DNA of 58,231 bases, from positions 1 to 58,231 of the forward strand of contig JAVLBP010000010.1 of NCBI GenBank assembly GCA_031581145.1, read 5' to 3'. The position numbers were made by a program, and so were the translations under genes. The notes under the pieces are model-generated. The model ran no database searches, was not told the origin of the DNA, and worked only from the letters and a program-made list of their open reading frames with translations. The stretch comes from UBA8296 sp031581145. GTDB taxonomy: Bacteria > Bacteroidota > Rhodothermia > Balneolales > Balneolaceae. This document shows, in pieces, positions 26,545 through 35,054 of the stretch; the stretch's first letter is position 1, and every line of letters starts with the position of its first letter.

Positions 26545-27978
26545 ATGAGTAGGAAGAACCCTTTTTCTTGGCCAATCCACCTGAAACAATACGATCCAGA
26601 GGCTTCATTTCTAGCGTGGGTGGACACTGGAGAGGTTCATACCTACAGTTATGCTGAGCTGCTAAAAAACGCTTCATCCCTTGCTGGTGAGGTTGGTTCA
26701 GAACCTTTTGCCAAGCACAGATATCTGCCACGAAATGAACGAACACCTCAGCAGGCCATTCTAGCCAGTACTCACCTTTTGGCAGGGGTTCCTTTTGTAC
26801 TATCGAATGAGCCAGAAGCCTATGCAAATGAGCCTGAAACCAGTGCGAATGAGCCAGAAACCCGTAAGGTTGATATCGCCAATGATGATGGCAGCACCTC
26901 TGCCATAGACGACGTGATGATCACGTTGGAAACCTCTGGTACGACGGGGAAGCCAAAAAGGGTGGACGTCGCCGCAACCCAGATTGACCATGCGGTTCGA
27001 CATTTACCGGCACCAATGCGCACAATGCCTGGGGACTATTGGGGGCATGCACTCCCCTTGCATCATGTGGGTGGAGTGTCCATTCTAGCTAGAGCGCTCT
27101 CAACCGGAGGCGGGGTCGCCTTTGCCAAAGACACCTCTGTAGAGTCGATTCAAGAGCTCTTAACATCTATTCCACTCAAGGGGGTCTCGCTTGTGGCGAC
27201 ACAGCTTCAACGGCTTTTGAACCATGCAGAGAGTGTTGATCGGCTATCCGTCTTAGATGCGATTTTACTAGGAGGTGGCCCACTTCCACTTGAAGTCGCT
27301 GAGCAAGCCCTTGCACACGACCTGCCAGTGTATCAAAGCTATGGCATGACCGAAACCTTTGCGATGATTGCTGCTCACCGCCTTTCGGATACGCCAGATC
27401 AGCCACAGTGTATCGGCAAGCCTTTTGGGGATACAGAGATCATGCTACATAATGGCACACTACATCTACGCGGAACGCAAATTGGAGCTGCATCAACGGG
27501 AGCTGCATTGGCCGGACACGCATCAAAAATAAACACATCAGAGGCGCAACCAGCACCAAACGCATGGTTCGACACAGGCGACCTTGGTAGGCAGGATTTA
27601 CAGGGACGTTGGATCATCGAGGCGCGTCGAGATGACCTCATTTTATCTGGGGGAAACAACATTTTTCCTCCACGACTGGAGCAAGTCATTGCGCTACACC
27701 CAGATATTGAAGCCGCTATTGTCCTTGGGGTCGACGATCCAGAATGGGGCCAACGAGTGGTTGCGATCGTGGAACCAAAGTCAGCGGTAGATGAATCAGC
27801 GATTCAGTCAACCCTTCACGAAGATGCTCTAAAGGCGTGGATAAAAACGCAAAACGCCCTTCGCTCCTATGAATACCCGAAGGAGTGGATCGTGTTGCCC
27901 ATGGGCCAAACCATTCCCCGCACAACATTGGGTAAGGTAGCCCGAAAAGAGGCAACATCTTTGCTTAGAGACCGCTAG
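26545..27978 (+). CDS. menE: o-Succinylbenzoate-CoA ligase
   Basis: ANL-superfamily acyl-CoA synthetase activating o-succinylbenzoate. The AMP-binding P-loop is SGTTGKPKR (residues 131-139), followed by YGMTET, WFDTGDLG and the C-terminal catalytic Lys464 in PRTTLGKVARKE. 477 residues is the normal size. Before the P-loop lies a seven-residue repeat (NEPEAYA, NEPETSA, NEPETRK; about 88-108) encoded by a 21-bp array, in a surface-loop-like segment. It is the last gene of the menA-menC-menE group. The repeat should be structurally tolerated because core motifs are intact. Confidence 0.92.
   Translation: MSRKNPFSWPIHLKQYDPEASFLAWVDTGEVHTYSYAELLKNASSLAGEVGSEPFAKHRYLPRNERTPQQAILASTHLLAGVPFVLSNEPEAYANEPETSANEPETRKVDIANDDGSTSAIDDVMITLETSGTTGKPKRVDVAATQIDHAVRHLPAPMRTMPGDYWGHALPLHHVGGVSILARALSTGGGVAFAKDTSVESIQELLTSIPLKGVSLVATQLQRLLNHAESVDRLSVLDAILLGGGPLPLEVAEQALAHDLPVYQSYGMTETFAMIAAHRLSDTPDQPQCIGKPFGDTEIMLHNGTLHLRGTQIGAASTGAALAGHASKINTSEAQPAPNAWFDTGDLGRQDLQGRWIIEARRDDLILSGGNNIFPPRLEQVIALHPDIEAAIVLGVDDPEWGQRVVAIVEPKSAVDESAIQSTLHEDALKAWIKTQNALRSYEYPKEWIVLPMGQTIPRTTLGKVARKEATSLLRDR
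26806..26868. repeat. 21-bp tandem array, 3 units, inside menE
   Basis: AATGAGCC recurs at 26806, 26827 and 26848. Units differ at several bases, some silent, encoding NEPE[AT].. repeats. It is the longest period among coding arrays, and still a multiple of three. Confidence 0.85.
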
Positions 27979-27996
27979 ACCCGTCTGGATACCGGT

Positions 27997-28065
27997 GGAT
28001 CAAAGCTGTAGATCATAATTGGATTATTAAACCAGGTAGATCATACAGAAATGATCAAACAGGAT
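27997..28065. repeat. Degenerate ~14-bp array between menE and folD
   Basis: GATCA occurs at 27998, 28011, 28039 and 28053; the spacings are 13, 28 and 14, with a degraded unit at 28024. The array fills the convergent spacer and runs to the folD stop codon. Confidence 0.6.
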
Positions 28066-28951
28066 AGACCGATTTTTTGGCCGCAAGCAAGGTGTTTTTC
28101 ATGAGCATCGCTACCGTCATGGGGCCAACGCCACCAGGTACGGGGGTAATCCAACTCGCTTTTTCGGCGACACTCTCTTGATCGACATCACCAGCTAGGC
28201 GGTACCCTTTCTCGGTGGTCTCGTCGGCGACACGTGTCATGCCCACGTCAATCATCACAACACCCTCTTTGACCATCTCTCCACGAATAAGCCCCGGTAC
28301 ACCAGCAGCAACAACTAAAATATCCGCTGAAATCGTGTATTTGGTCAAATCTTGCGTGTATTTATGACAAATTGTTGTGGTAGCTTTCCCAGAATCACTT
28401 TCTCGCGAAAACATAATCGCTGCAGGAGATCCTACAATATTACTCGCCCCCACTACGACAGCATGCTTGCCTTTGACAGGGATGCTGTAGTGACGCAAAA
28501 GTTCAAAAATACCAGCAGGTGTGCATGAGCGAAACGTCGGTTGACCAATGGCCAATCGACCCACATTCATCGGGTGAAAGCCATCCACATCCTTACGGTG
28601 ATCGATGGTTTCAATGACATCCAGAGGCGAAAGGTGACTTGGCAGGGGTAGTTGCACCAAGATTCCATCAACGGTGTCGTCATGGTTGAGGCGTTGGATT
28701 TCATCTTTGAGCTCTTGAGCCGATACCGTGTCTTGAAGCCGTGTGGTGTGGGTGCCGATGCCCACATCCTCACAAGCACGCGTTTTAGCACCAATGTATA
28801 CTGTAGAAGCTGGATCTGAACCCACCTGAACGACTTCCAAAAAGGGCCTACGCTGACCCGCTTCCACCATGGCTTGGACATCTTCGCGAACTTCGGTGCG
28901 AATAATTTCAGACACCTTGCGTCCATCAATACGTTTTGCTTGAGAGGCCAT
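28055..28951 (-). CDS. folD: Bifunctional methylenetetrahydrofolate dehydrogenase/cyclohydrolase
   Basis: FolD interconverts 5,10-methylene-THF, methenyl-THF and 10-formyl-THF in the cytoplasm. Tyr52 and catalytic Lys56 in STVYIGAKTRACEDVGI, QLPLPSHL, KDVDGFHPMNVG, the nucleotide-binding VVVGASNIVGSP and PVPGGVGPMTVAMLM are all present. 298 residues is typical. It is convergent with menE and downstream of the ptsN-like gene, from which it is separated by 122 bases including a 12-bp tandem array. Confidence 0.96.
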   Translation of the reverse strand: MASQAKRIDGRKVSEIIRTEVREDVQAMVEAGQRRPFLEVVQVGSDPASTVYIGAKTRACEDVGIGTHTTRLQDTVSAQELKDEIQRLNHDDTVDGILVQLPLPSHLSPLDVIETIDHRKDVDGFHPMNVGRLAIGQPTFRSCTPAGIFELLRHYSIPVKGKHAVVVGASNIVGSPAAIMFSRESDSGKATTTICHKYTQDLTKYTISADILVVAAGVPGLIRGEMVKEGVVMIDVGMTRVADETTEKGYRLAGDVDQESVAEKASWITPVPGGVGPMTVAMLMKNTLLAAKKSVYPV

Positions 28952-29002
28952 GATCGTTAGTCTATCATTTGAAGTTGAAGGTTACCAAACACCACTCTAG
29001 GT

Positions 29003-29038
29003 AGTGGTCAGAGCAGTGGTCAGAGCAGTGGCCGGTGT
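29003..29038. repeat. 12-bp tandem array, 3 units, upstream of folD
   Basis: AGTGGTCAGAGC is repeated perfectly at 29003 and 29015, with a diverged third copy at 29027. It lies between ptsN-like and folD, 51 bases or more before the folD start. Confidence 0.85.
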
Positions 29039-29073
29039 GGTGAACAGCCTCAAATGCGTCCAATCGTATACCA

Positions 29074-29541
29074 TCAATTCGAAGGAGCCAATTGCTCTTT
29101 TAGTAGCGCATAAACCTCTTGCGCCGTAGATGCTTGCAAAATCTCCTGACGCAACCCCTCCTTATTCATCAGTTTGGACACCTGGCTTAACAATTTAATA
29201 TGATTTGCGCTCTCTTGCTTGGGCCCAACAAGTAAAAACACCAACTGAATAAGCTCTTTTTGGTCCCCATCGTAATCGAGTGGCTCTGATAATACGCCAA
29301 ATACGCCCATATGATGGGACACCTCGTGTGTTTTTCCATGGGGTAAGGCAAAGCCAAATCCTACAGCTGTACTCATCACATTCTCCCGTGCCCAAACCGC
29401 TTCACAGGCGGACTCAAACTGAGCCTCCGACATGCATTGAGGTTCCAAAGCCCGAAATAACTTGCCAAAAAGCTCGTTCTTGGAGCTCACGTTGGGGTGC
29501 ATCACGATGTAATCTGGCGAAAGGAGATCAAGTAGGCTCAT
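29074..29541 (-). CDS. ptsN: PTS EIIA (fructose/nitrogen-type) domain protein, PtsN-like
   Basis: A stand-alone 155-residue EIIA domain of the mannitol/fructose/Ntr type. The phosphorylatable histidine is His68 in GFGFALPHGKT, and the LVFLLVGPKQESANHIKLLS region is typical. Without a transporter next to it, a regulatory role like that of PtsN is likelier than sugar uptake. Related EIIA domains in some Bacteroidota are fused to transporters, but this one is not. It is divergent from ccmB. Confidence 0.85.
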   Translation of the reverse strand: MSLLDLLSPDYIVMHPNVSSKNELFGKLFRALEPQCMSEAQFESACEAVWARENVMSTAVGFGFALPHGKTHEVSHHMGVFGVLSEPLDYDGDQKELIQLVFLLVGPKQESANHIKLLSQVSKLMNKEGLRQEILQASTAQEVYALLKEQLAPSN

Positions 29542-29652
29542 AGCATCACAATAGTACGGCAGACGCTACGCTTGTCCAAATCTCAGGGTCCAGGTCAAGT
29601 CACATTTTTGTATACTTCATCATCTAATAAAACGCTTTTTTTGTGAGTCTGT

Positions 29653-30321
29653 TTGAGAGCACTTTGGGCCATTCTTCGTAAAGACATTCGCCAGGAAGCC
29701 CGTTCTGCGGCCATCCTTCCAACGGTTCTTGCCTTCACGGCAACAAGTTTGCTGCTCATCCTGTACACTCTGCGTGCACAAAACCTCGACCCTACCCCGC
29801 AAAGTGGTCTGTTATGGATTGTGTTGCTTTTTGCTAGTCTCACAGCAAGCCAACGGATATTTTTGCACGAACGTGATCAACAAACCCTGCCTTTGTTACT
29901 GCTTCATGGGAATCCGCTGGCAATTTATGGGGGAAAATTTTTGTTTAACGTAGCCGTTTTGGCGACGTTAATTACCCTGTTTAGTCTACTGTATGTGATA
30001 CTGATTAATTCAGCGATTGCCCACTGGGGTGCGTTTGTGATACTCATTATCGCTGGATCCATCGGCTTGGCTGGCGTCACAACCATCACCTCGGCCATGA
30101 TGGCGCAGTCCGATAAGCGAGGGGCCTTGTTTTCGGTGATCTCGATCCCGTTGTTAGTTCCGTTGATTATGATCCTGTCACGTGTGACAACCGCCGTATT
30201 CTCCTCTGGGACGTTGGCATCTTCGTGGAATGATGTTGCTGCCCTTGTTGGATTTTGTGGGGTTAATATGACCTTAGGTATCATGTTTTTTGAATCCTTG
30301 TTTAAAGAAACCTCGACATAA
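29653..30321 (+). CDS. ccmB: CcmB-like heme exporter membrane subunit
   Basis: A 222-residue protein with six predicted membrane helices and the CcmB pattern: ILRKDIRQEARS at the N-terminus, FLHERDQQTLPLLLLHG, and YGGKFLFN. CcmB is the permease of the CcmAB ABC transporter needed for cytochrome c maturation. The start must be TTG at 29653, because an in-frame TGA lies at 29644 and no ATG or GTG lies in between. CcmA and CcmC are not in the window; downstream is holB, whose ATG overlaps the ccmB stop by one base. Confidence 0.87.
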   Translation: MRALWAILRKDIRQEARSAAILPTVLAFTATSLLLILYTLRAQNLDPTPQSGLLWIVLLFASLTASQRIFLHERDQQTLPLLLLHGNPLAIYGGKFLFNVAVLATLITLFSLLYVILINSAIAHWGAFVILIIAGSIGLAGVTTITSAMMAQSDKRGALFSVISIPLLVPLIMILSRVTTAVFSSGTLASSWNDVAALVGFCGVNMTLGIMFFESLFKETST

Positions 30322-31535
30322 TGGAGATGTTTGACTCTTCATCACAGGACCTTTCATCACAGCCCTCTCCACAACAGGGCCCTTCGTCACAGCCCTCTTC
30401 CCCCCTGGATCAGCCACACTTGGTGGGGCAGTCACCTCTGCGTGAGCGTTGCCGCTCAATCCTTGCGTCTGGGCGGCTTGGTCATGCGTACCTATTTGCT
30501 GGTGCTAAAGGCACAGGCACATTAGCCTTGGCTTTAGCCTTTGCGGAGGCGATTCAAGGGGGGCATCGCTCATGGTTTGCGGATCCAGACACCCATGTCT
30601 TTCTTCCAGAACCTTCGTCATTTAATGATGGTGCACGCAAAGAACGTCTAGAGACATTGCATCAAGATCCCTATGCATTTGACCATGAAGGGGCACCCGT
30701 GCAAGGAGATTCCAAGGGTCAAGAGAGATCAAATTTGCGCTCATTTTATTCGATTGGACAGTTCCGAGAGCAGATCAAGCCCGTGACGGTATTGCGACCC
30801 AATACCGCAGATCGTTTGGTGGTGGTGCTTCATGATATTCACACGATGAGAGCGGAATCCGCTAATGCGTTTTTGAAACTACTTGAAGAGCCTCCCAAGG
30901 ACGTCCTATTCTTGCTCACCACACCCTCTACTGATACGTTAATGCCAACCATTTTGTCTCGGTGTCAGGTGATGCGACTCAAGCCATGCACTCAACATGA
31001 AATTACAGAGGCCCTGGTGGCTGAAGGGCGACCTCGGGAAGATGCTCAGCTTGCAGCTCAGTTGAGTAATGGCCAGGTAGGGCTTGCGAGGGCTATGGAT
31101 GTGGATGCCTTTCGGTCGAGTAAAGAAGAGCTCCTTCAGTTTTTACGCTCTTCCTACACCATGGATGCCGCAGCGCTGAGTTCATTGATTCAGCAGGTCA
31201 GCCAAGGGTATTCTCTAGAACAGCAAATTGCTTGGTTTGGATCACTAGAATGGATGCTTCGTGATTTACTTCTTCTGCGTGAAACAGGTGATACAGCGTT
31301 GATTTTGCACCAAGACCATGCCAAGGTAATGATTGATTTTATTAAGGCGCTTCAAGACGCCCGTTTAGTAGAGATGATAGACGTGGTAAGTGAAGTGAAA
31401 CCATGGTTGATTCAAAATGTACAGATGAAGCTCATCCTTCCAGTAGTTTCCTTCCGATTTGCCGCCCTTATGCGAGGGGAAGATCCCAACATTGCTCGCC
31501 ATGAAGCCTGGAAACATTACCCAGCTGCAGGATGA
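30321..31535 (+). CDS. holB: DNA polymerase III delta-prime subunit-like protein
   Basis: AAA+ clamp-loader subunit: HLVGQSPLRERC, a degenerate Walker A (GAKGTGT, residues 61-67, with Thr where Lys is usual), then VLHDIHTMRAESANAFLKLLEEPP and TILSRCQVM (SRC motif). Delta-prime acts as a stator and need not bind ATP, so the lost Lys fits. The four-cysteine zinc module of E. coli delta-prime is absent. The N-terminus has a five-residue repeat rich in Ser, Gln and Pro from a 15-bp array (residues about 6-25). Translationally coupled to ccmB (1 base) and dapF (ATGA). Confidence 0.85.
   Translation: MEMFDSSSQDLSSQPSPQQGPSSQPSSPLDQPHLVGQSPLRERCRSILASGRLGHAYLFAGAKGTGTLALALAFAEAIQGGHRSWFADPDTHVFLPEPSSFNDGARKERLETLHQDPYAFDHEGAPVQGDSKGQERSNLRSFYSIGQFREQIKPVTVLRPNTADRLVVVLHDIHTMRAESANAFLKLLEEPPKDVLFLLTTPSTDTLMPTILSRCQVMRLKPCTQHEITEALVAEGRPREDAQLAAQLSNGQVGLARAMDVDAFRSSKEELLQFLRSSYTMDAAALSSLIQQVSQGYSLEQQIAWFGSLEWMLRDLLLLRETGDTALILHQDHAKVMIDFIKALQDARLVEMIDVVSEVKPWLIQNVQMKLILPVVSFRFAALMRGEDPNIARHEAWKHYPAAG
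30336..30395. repeat. 15-bp tandem array, 4 units, at the holB N-terminus
   Basis: TCACAG recurs at 30342, 30357 and 30387, with CAACAG at 30372, all 15 bases apart. The units encode SSSQD-LSSQP-SPQQG-PSSQP ahead of the conserved AAA+ domain. Confidence 0.85.
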
Positions 31536-32464
31536 GTCGCATAACACTCCCGTTTTGGAAGGTTGAGGCTACAGGAAATGACTTTGTGTATTTGCCCTCA
31601 TTGCCAGATGGTCTGTCAAATCAAGACCTATCAAAACAGGGCCTGTCAAGGCAAGAGGATCTTGGGTTGCAGAGACTACGAGCGTGGGCGCCACTGTTGT
31701 GTGATCGCCACACCGGGATTGGGGCGGATGGTGTGTTATGGACAAGAGATGGAGGAACTGACGAGGTTCCTGCCATGGGATTTTTAAACCCTGATGGGAG
31801 TGATGCAGGCATGTGTGGCAACGGTGGGCGTTGTTTTGCCGCGCTGCATCCACAAGCTCGAGCCATAGACGTACATGGGGTTCATTATCCAGTTCATCAC
31901 GTTGAATCCCAACTGATGGGCAATGCAGAATCGGACCGCTTGGTTACTGACCAGGGCAACACTCACACCAATGACGTGATGATTGCGTTGACGTTCCCAG
32001 GTGAAATTATGGTTCATAATCTTGGCCCCCTGGAGCCAGTTGCACATCTCGGGGATGTATTTCAGATCTATACGGGAACTGAGCATGTGGTGGTATGCCA
32101 GCCAGCGGCGGATCATGAGCTTCAGGCGCTACGTCAACATACGATCTTTCAACCCAAAGGGACCAACGCCAGTGAGTGTTTGGATCATGCGGATGGGCAG
32201 TTCGTTCGCACGTTTGAGCGAGGTGTTGAGGATTTTACAAAATCGTGTGGAACAGGCGTCTTGGCTAGCGCATTGGCATGGTGGTCAACCCAACCTTTTG
32301 GAGGTGCGTCTAGTGTCGAGTCCACCAATATTATTACCGATGGTGGAGCACTCACTATTGGGGCAAAGCGCACGACAGCCCATTCCTTTGTGGCTTGCAC
32401 GCTTCAAGGTCCAGCGGGCAAACGATTCGAGGGTGAGATTTCGTTACCTTACCCATCATCTTAA
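31532..32464 (+). CDS. dapF: Diaminopimelate epimerase
   Basis: Interconverts LL- and meso-diaminopimelate for lysine and peptidoglycan. Both active-site cysteines are visible: Cys95 in GMCGNGGRC and Cys239 in KSCGTGVLA, plus KVEATGNDFVY at the start. The 310-residue length exceeds the usual 270-280, partly owing to an insert after residue 27 with repeats LSNQD-LSKQG-LSRQE from a 15-bp array. The start overlaps holB by 4 bases. Confidence 0.95.
   Translation: MSRITLPFWKVEATGNDFVYLPSLPDGLSNQDLSKQGLSRQEDLGLQRLRAWAPLLCDRHTGIGADGVLWTRDGGTDEVPAMGFLNPDGSDAGMCGNGGRCFAALHPQARAIDVHGVHYPVHHVESQLMGNAESDRLVTDQGNTHTNDVMIALTFPGEIMVHNLGPLEPVAHLGDVFQIYTGTEHVVVCQPAADHELQALRQHTIFQPKGTNASECLDHADGQFVRTFERGVEDFTKSCGTGVLASALAWWSTQPFGGASSVESTNIITDGGALTIGAKRTTAHSFVACTLQGPAGKRFEGEISLPYPSS
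31613..31657. repeat. 15-bp tandem array, 3 units, inside dapF
   Basis: CTGTCAA/CTATCAA/CTGTCAA begin units at 31613, 31628 and 31643. They encode LSNQD-LSKQG-LSRQE in a loop near the DapF N-terminus. Confidence 0.85.
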
Positions 32465-32468
32465 ACGC

Positions 32469-32510
32469 ACCAATCTCGTACAACCAATCACATTTAAACA
32501 ATCACGCGCA
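32469..32510. repeat. 14-bp tandem array, 3 units, between dapF and the next gene
   Basis: ACCAATCTCGTACA (32469), ACCAATCACATTTA (32483) and AACAATCACGCGCA (32497) fill almost the whole 46-base spacer and end exactly before the ATG at 32511. Confidence 0.8.
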
Positions 32511-33779
32511 ATGGCCCGAATCCTAAAATTTACTCTCCTTTTTATCACATTTGCTGTGATTCTGCTTGGGAGTATCGTATGGATTAATCGTGACGCCTAT
32601 CAAACACTTTTTTCAAATCGCGAGGGGATGGCAGAAGGGTCAGAGTGGGTGGAAGACACCTATTCACTGAAAGGATTAACGGAGTATATTCGTAAACAAC
32701 CTCAGCCTGTCTCGATCGTAAGTCAGGTGGTTGGGCAGGATTCAACCCTAACACTGAATGACGAAACCCCTCGACCTATTGGGATGTTGTCCAGTTTATG
32801 GGTACTGATAGCACTTGCAGAGGAGATTGAACAAGGATCCTTAGATCCTGACCAAGAACTTCGTTGGGAAGACATCACCACCTATCAAATTCCAGGAGTC
32901 AGCGAACAAGATCACGAAGCTTTGGAAGACGCACTGCGCTCCCGCGCCGGTTCTGAACGCGGAATCCTTGAGGACCAAGGTGAGATTGTTCTCACACTGG
33001 ATAAAGCGGCAGATTTACTCCCCGAGATGGGTGATCTCGCCTTGGCGGATGCCATAATTCATACCCTAGGGCAAGAGGCACTGCAGCGTCATCATGCTCG
33101 TTGGCGTGAATCTTTCGGTTGGACCCATACCGAAGCCCCTGTTCCATTTTCGGGCATCTATCTTGCCATGGCAAATGGCGTGCTTGACGTGGAGGCCGAT
33201 ACCTTTGACGTTACCGGGATGATCACTGATTCCATGATGAGCCAACCAAAAAGTAGGCAGGCAGGTCATCAGTGGATGTGGGCGCTATCCAACGCGTACG
33301 GTGCCCCGACAAGAGAGGAGGAACAACAGTGGCGCAAAACACTTAAAGATCAACGTCTTGGCATCAACTTTATGCAAGAACGTGATGCCTTGGCGCTATT
33401 TCCTGTAAGTACAGCCAAGGAAATGGAACAAGCACTTGAGTCGCTATTGCGTCGAGAGGCTGACCAAGACCCTGTGGCTGAACAAGTCATGGCATGGCTA
33501 GACTGGCCCATGAATCAAAGCCAAACGACGCGCGATTTTGCTTGGTATGGTGCCCAATATGACAGCCGTATGGGCTTTTTGGGTGGCTACGATATCGGTA
33601 CAAGTGGCTACACGGGCGATACAACTGTACAAGTCGTCCTTTTTGATCGGTTGCCTGTCGCGTTCTGGTTCCATTTGTCTGCGAATCATATGCAACAAGA
33701 CTATCAACAACGCTTATCTTACGATCCAGCCTTGATCGCAACCACACAACGTGCCATTCGGCGTTCAGAGTCTCCTTAA
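32511..33779 (+). CDS. Membrane-anchored class A beta-lactamase-like protein, probably catalytically dead
   Basis: One N-terminal membrane helix (about residues 5-24) precedes a domain aligning with class A beta-lactamase-like serine hydrolases. PIGMLSSLWVLIALAEEI (89-106) matches family segments of the form 'PLGSxFKLYVLxAL', but the nucleophile Ser becomes Met92 and the Lys becomes Ser95. The SDN-like segment is also lost (MGDLALADAI), as is a clear KTG (GTSGYTGD near the end). A binding or structural role in the periplasm is more likely than hydrolysis. The ATG at 32511 was chosen because an upstream extension to 32001 lies within dapF. The 422 residues include further regions I do not recognise. 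Confidence 0.55.
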   Translation: MARILKFTLLFITFAVILLGSIVWINRDAYQTLFSNREGMAEGSEWVEDTYSLKGLTEYIRKQPQPVSIVSQVVGQDSTLTLNDETPRPIGMLSSLWVLIALAEEIEQGSLDPDQELRWEDITTYQIPGVSEQDHEALEDALRSRAGSERGILEDQGEIVLTLDKAADLLPEMGDLALADAIIHTLGQEALQRHHARWRESFGWTHTEAPVPFSGIYLAMANGVLDVEADTFDVTGMITDSMMSQPKSRQAGHQWMWALSNAYGAPTREEEQQWRKTLKDQRLGINFMQERDALALFPVSTAKEMEQALESLLRREADQDPVAEQVMAWLDWPMNQSQTTRDFAWYGAQYDSRMGFLGGYDIGTSGYTGDTTVQVVLFDRLPVAFWFHLSANHMQQDYQQRLSYDPALIATTQRAIRRSESP

Positions 33780-33799
33780 CCAATTCGTACACTCTTCAA

Positions 33800-34261
33800 G
33801 TGAAAAAGTTAGCATATCTCCTTTGGCTCCTCCCCCTCTACTTTGTAGCCATGATTGGGCACCAACTTTGGATCCTGAATGGGATGAATCAAACGTATGA
33901 TGAAGGGGAAAGCTTAATTGCTGTGATTGAAGAGGTTGACATTAAACAAATTGCCGCTCAGACCAATGGGTATGTTGACTTACGATTTACCCCTGCCTCA
34001 GGAGAGGTAATTCGTGAGAGACTCACCCTGTCCGTCCAATTGGCTGCTGATGTCCTTGAGTCAGAAGTCGTGGCCATTCGGTATAATCCCGAGTCAGCCA
34101 AATCCATTGTGATGACTCCCACACATGAGCTCAACAAACGGGTCATCTACTCCAATCTTGCGATGATGGGGCTCTCCTTGCTTGCGGTGGTGGTGGTCGC
34201 CATTGGTGGCACCTTCTTTGCTCGTCGAAAGGAGGAGACCTTAGAATTCAAGGAAGCTTGA
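33800..34261 (+). CDS. Small membrane protein, two transmembrane segments
   Basis: A 153-residue protein with a GTG start, a hydrophobic N-terminus (LAYLLWLLPLYFVAMIGHQL), a soluble middle of about 80 residues with beta-strand character (IAVIEEVDI, YVDLRFTPAS, VVAIRYNPES), and a second helix near residues 115-138 followed by a basic tail. The middle resembles DUF3592-type modules, but I am not certain. It lies 20 bases after the beta-lactamase-like gene and 4 bases before the RsmI-like gene, so it belongs to the same operon. No function assigned. Confidence 0.65.
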   Translation: MKKLAYLLWLLPLYFVAMIGHQLWILNGMNQTYDEGESLIAVIEEVDIKQIAAQTNGYVDLRFTPASGEVIRERLTLSVQLAADVLESEVVAIRYNPESAKSIVMTPTHELNKRVIYSNLAMMGLSLLAVVVVAIGGTFFARRKEETLEFKEA

Positions 34262-34265
34262 GTCG

Positions 34266-34973
34266 ATGGCCACTCTGTACCTTATTCCCACACCCTTGGC
34301 CAAAGGTGTTGAACATCATGGATTGCCTGAATCGACGCTGACAACCATTCGTTCCATTCAGCAGTTTGTGGTAGAATCACAAGCGATGGCCCAAGGGTTT
34401 CTTCAGTGGGTGCAGCACCCCACACCGGACTATCAACGTACCCATCGCATATTGAACAAAAAGACACCGCCTGAGGAGATCTTCTCGCTGATGGAGCTCT
34501 TTCAGCAGGGTGATGTTGGGTATTTTTCTGAAGCAGGGGCACCTGCCGTGGCAGATCCAGGCGCAACCTTGGTGCGTATGGCCCATAACAAGGGTATCCA
34601 AGTTGTTCCTTTGGTAGGCCCATCATCCATTTTGATGGCACTCATGGCTTCTGGGATGAATGGACAATCGTTTACGTTTCATGGATATCTACCTATTGAT
34701 TCGGCTGCGCGTAAACGAGCCCTTCAAGAGCTAGAAGCAGCATCGTCTAAAGACTCCTCAACGCAACTTTTTATTGAGACCCCTCATCGGACCGAGGCCA
34801 TGCTTTTGGATTGCAAAGCGGTGTGCAAAGGCTCTACCAGATTATGTGTGGCTGCTTCGGTAACCATGCCAGAAGAACGAATACATTCCCAATCCTTGCA
34901 GAATTGGTCTACTCAAGACATCGCTTCTTTCTCCGATCAACCTGCTGTATTTTGTTTGCAGTCACAGTCCTAG
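34266..34973 (+). CDS. SAM-dependent tetrapyrrole-methylase-family protein, RsmI-like
   Basis: A 235-residue member of the methylase family that includes 16S rRNA 2'-O-ribose methyltransferase RsmI. Matching features: LYLIPTPLAKG at the start, GYFSEAGAPAVADPGATLVR, VPLVGPSSILMALMASGMNG, FTFHGYLP and IETPHRTEAM. It is shorter than RsmI (about 280) and lacks its C-terminal part, as do RsmI paralogues of Bacteroidota, so its RNA target may differ. It ends in a TAG that is also the first unit of a 14-bp array. Confidence 0.8.
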   Translation: MATLYLIPTPLAKGVEHHGLPESTLTTIRSIQQFVVESQAMAQGFLQWVQHPTPDYQRTHRILNKKTPPEEIFSLMELFQQGDVGYFSEAGAPAVADPGATLVRMAHNKGIQVVPLVGPSSILMALMASGMNGQSFTFHGYLPIDSAARKRALQELEAASSKDSSTQLFIETPHRTEAMLLDCKAVCKGSTRLCVAASVTMPEERIHSQSLQNWSTQDIASFSDQPAVFCLQSQS

Positions 34974-35012
34974 GGAAAACCTCATAGGAAAAACCTCCTA
35001 GGAAAAACCATA
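34971..35012. repeat. 14-bp tandem array, 3 units, after the RsmI-like gene
   Basis: TAGGGAAAACCTCA (34971), TAGGAAAAACCTCC (34985) and TAGGAAAAACCATA (34999). The first unit starts with the stop codon of the preceding gene, so the duplication appears to have grown from the gene's 3' end. Confidence 0.88.
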
Positions 35013-35054
35013 GAACCCGCAATCAAATCCCTATTAACCACCCTTTTGAGTGCG

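Noticed and set aside
32001..32510. Upstream extension of the beta-lactamase-like gene into dapF
   Set aside because: The extra 170 codons lie almost entirely inside dapF in another frame; the ATG at 32511 directly precedes a membrane anchor.
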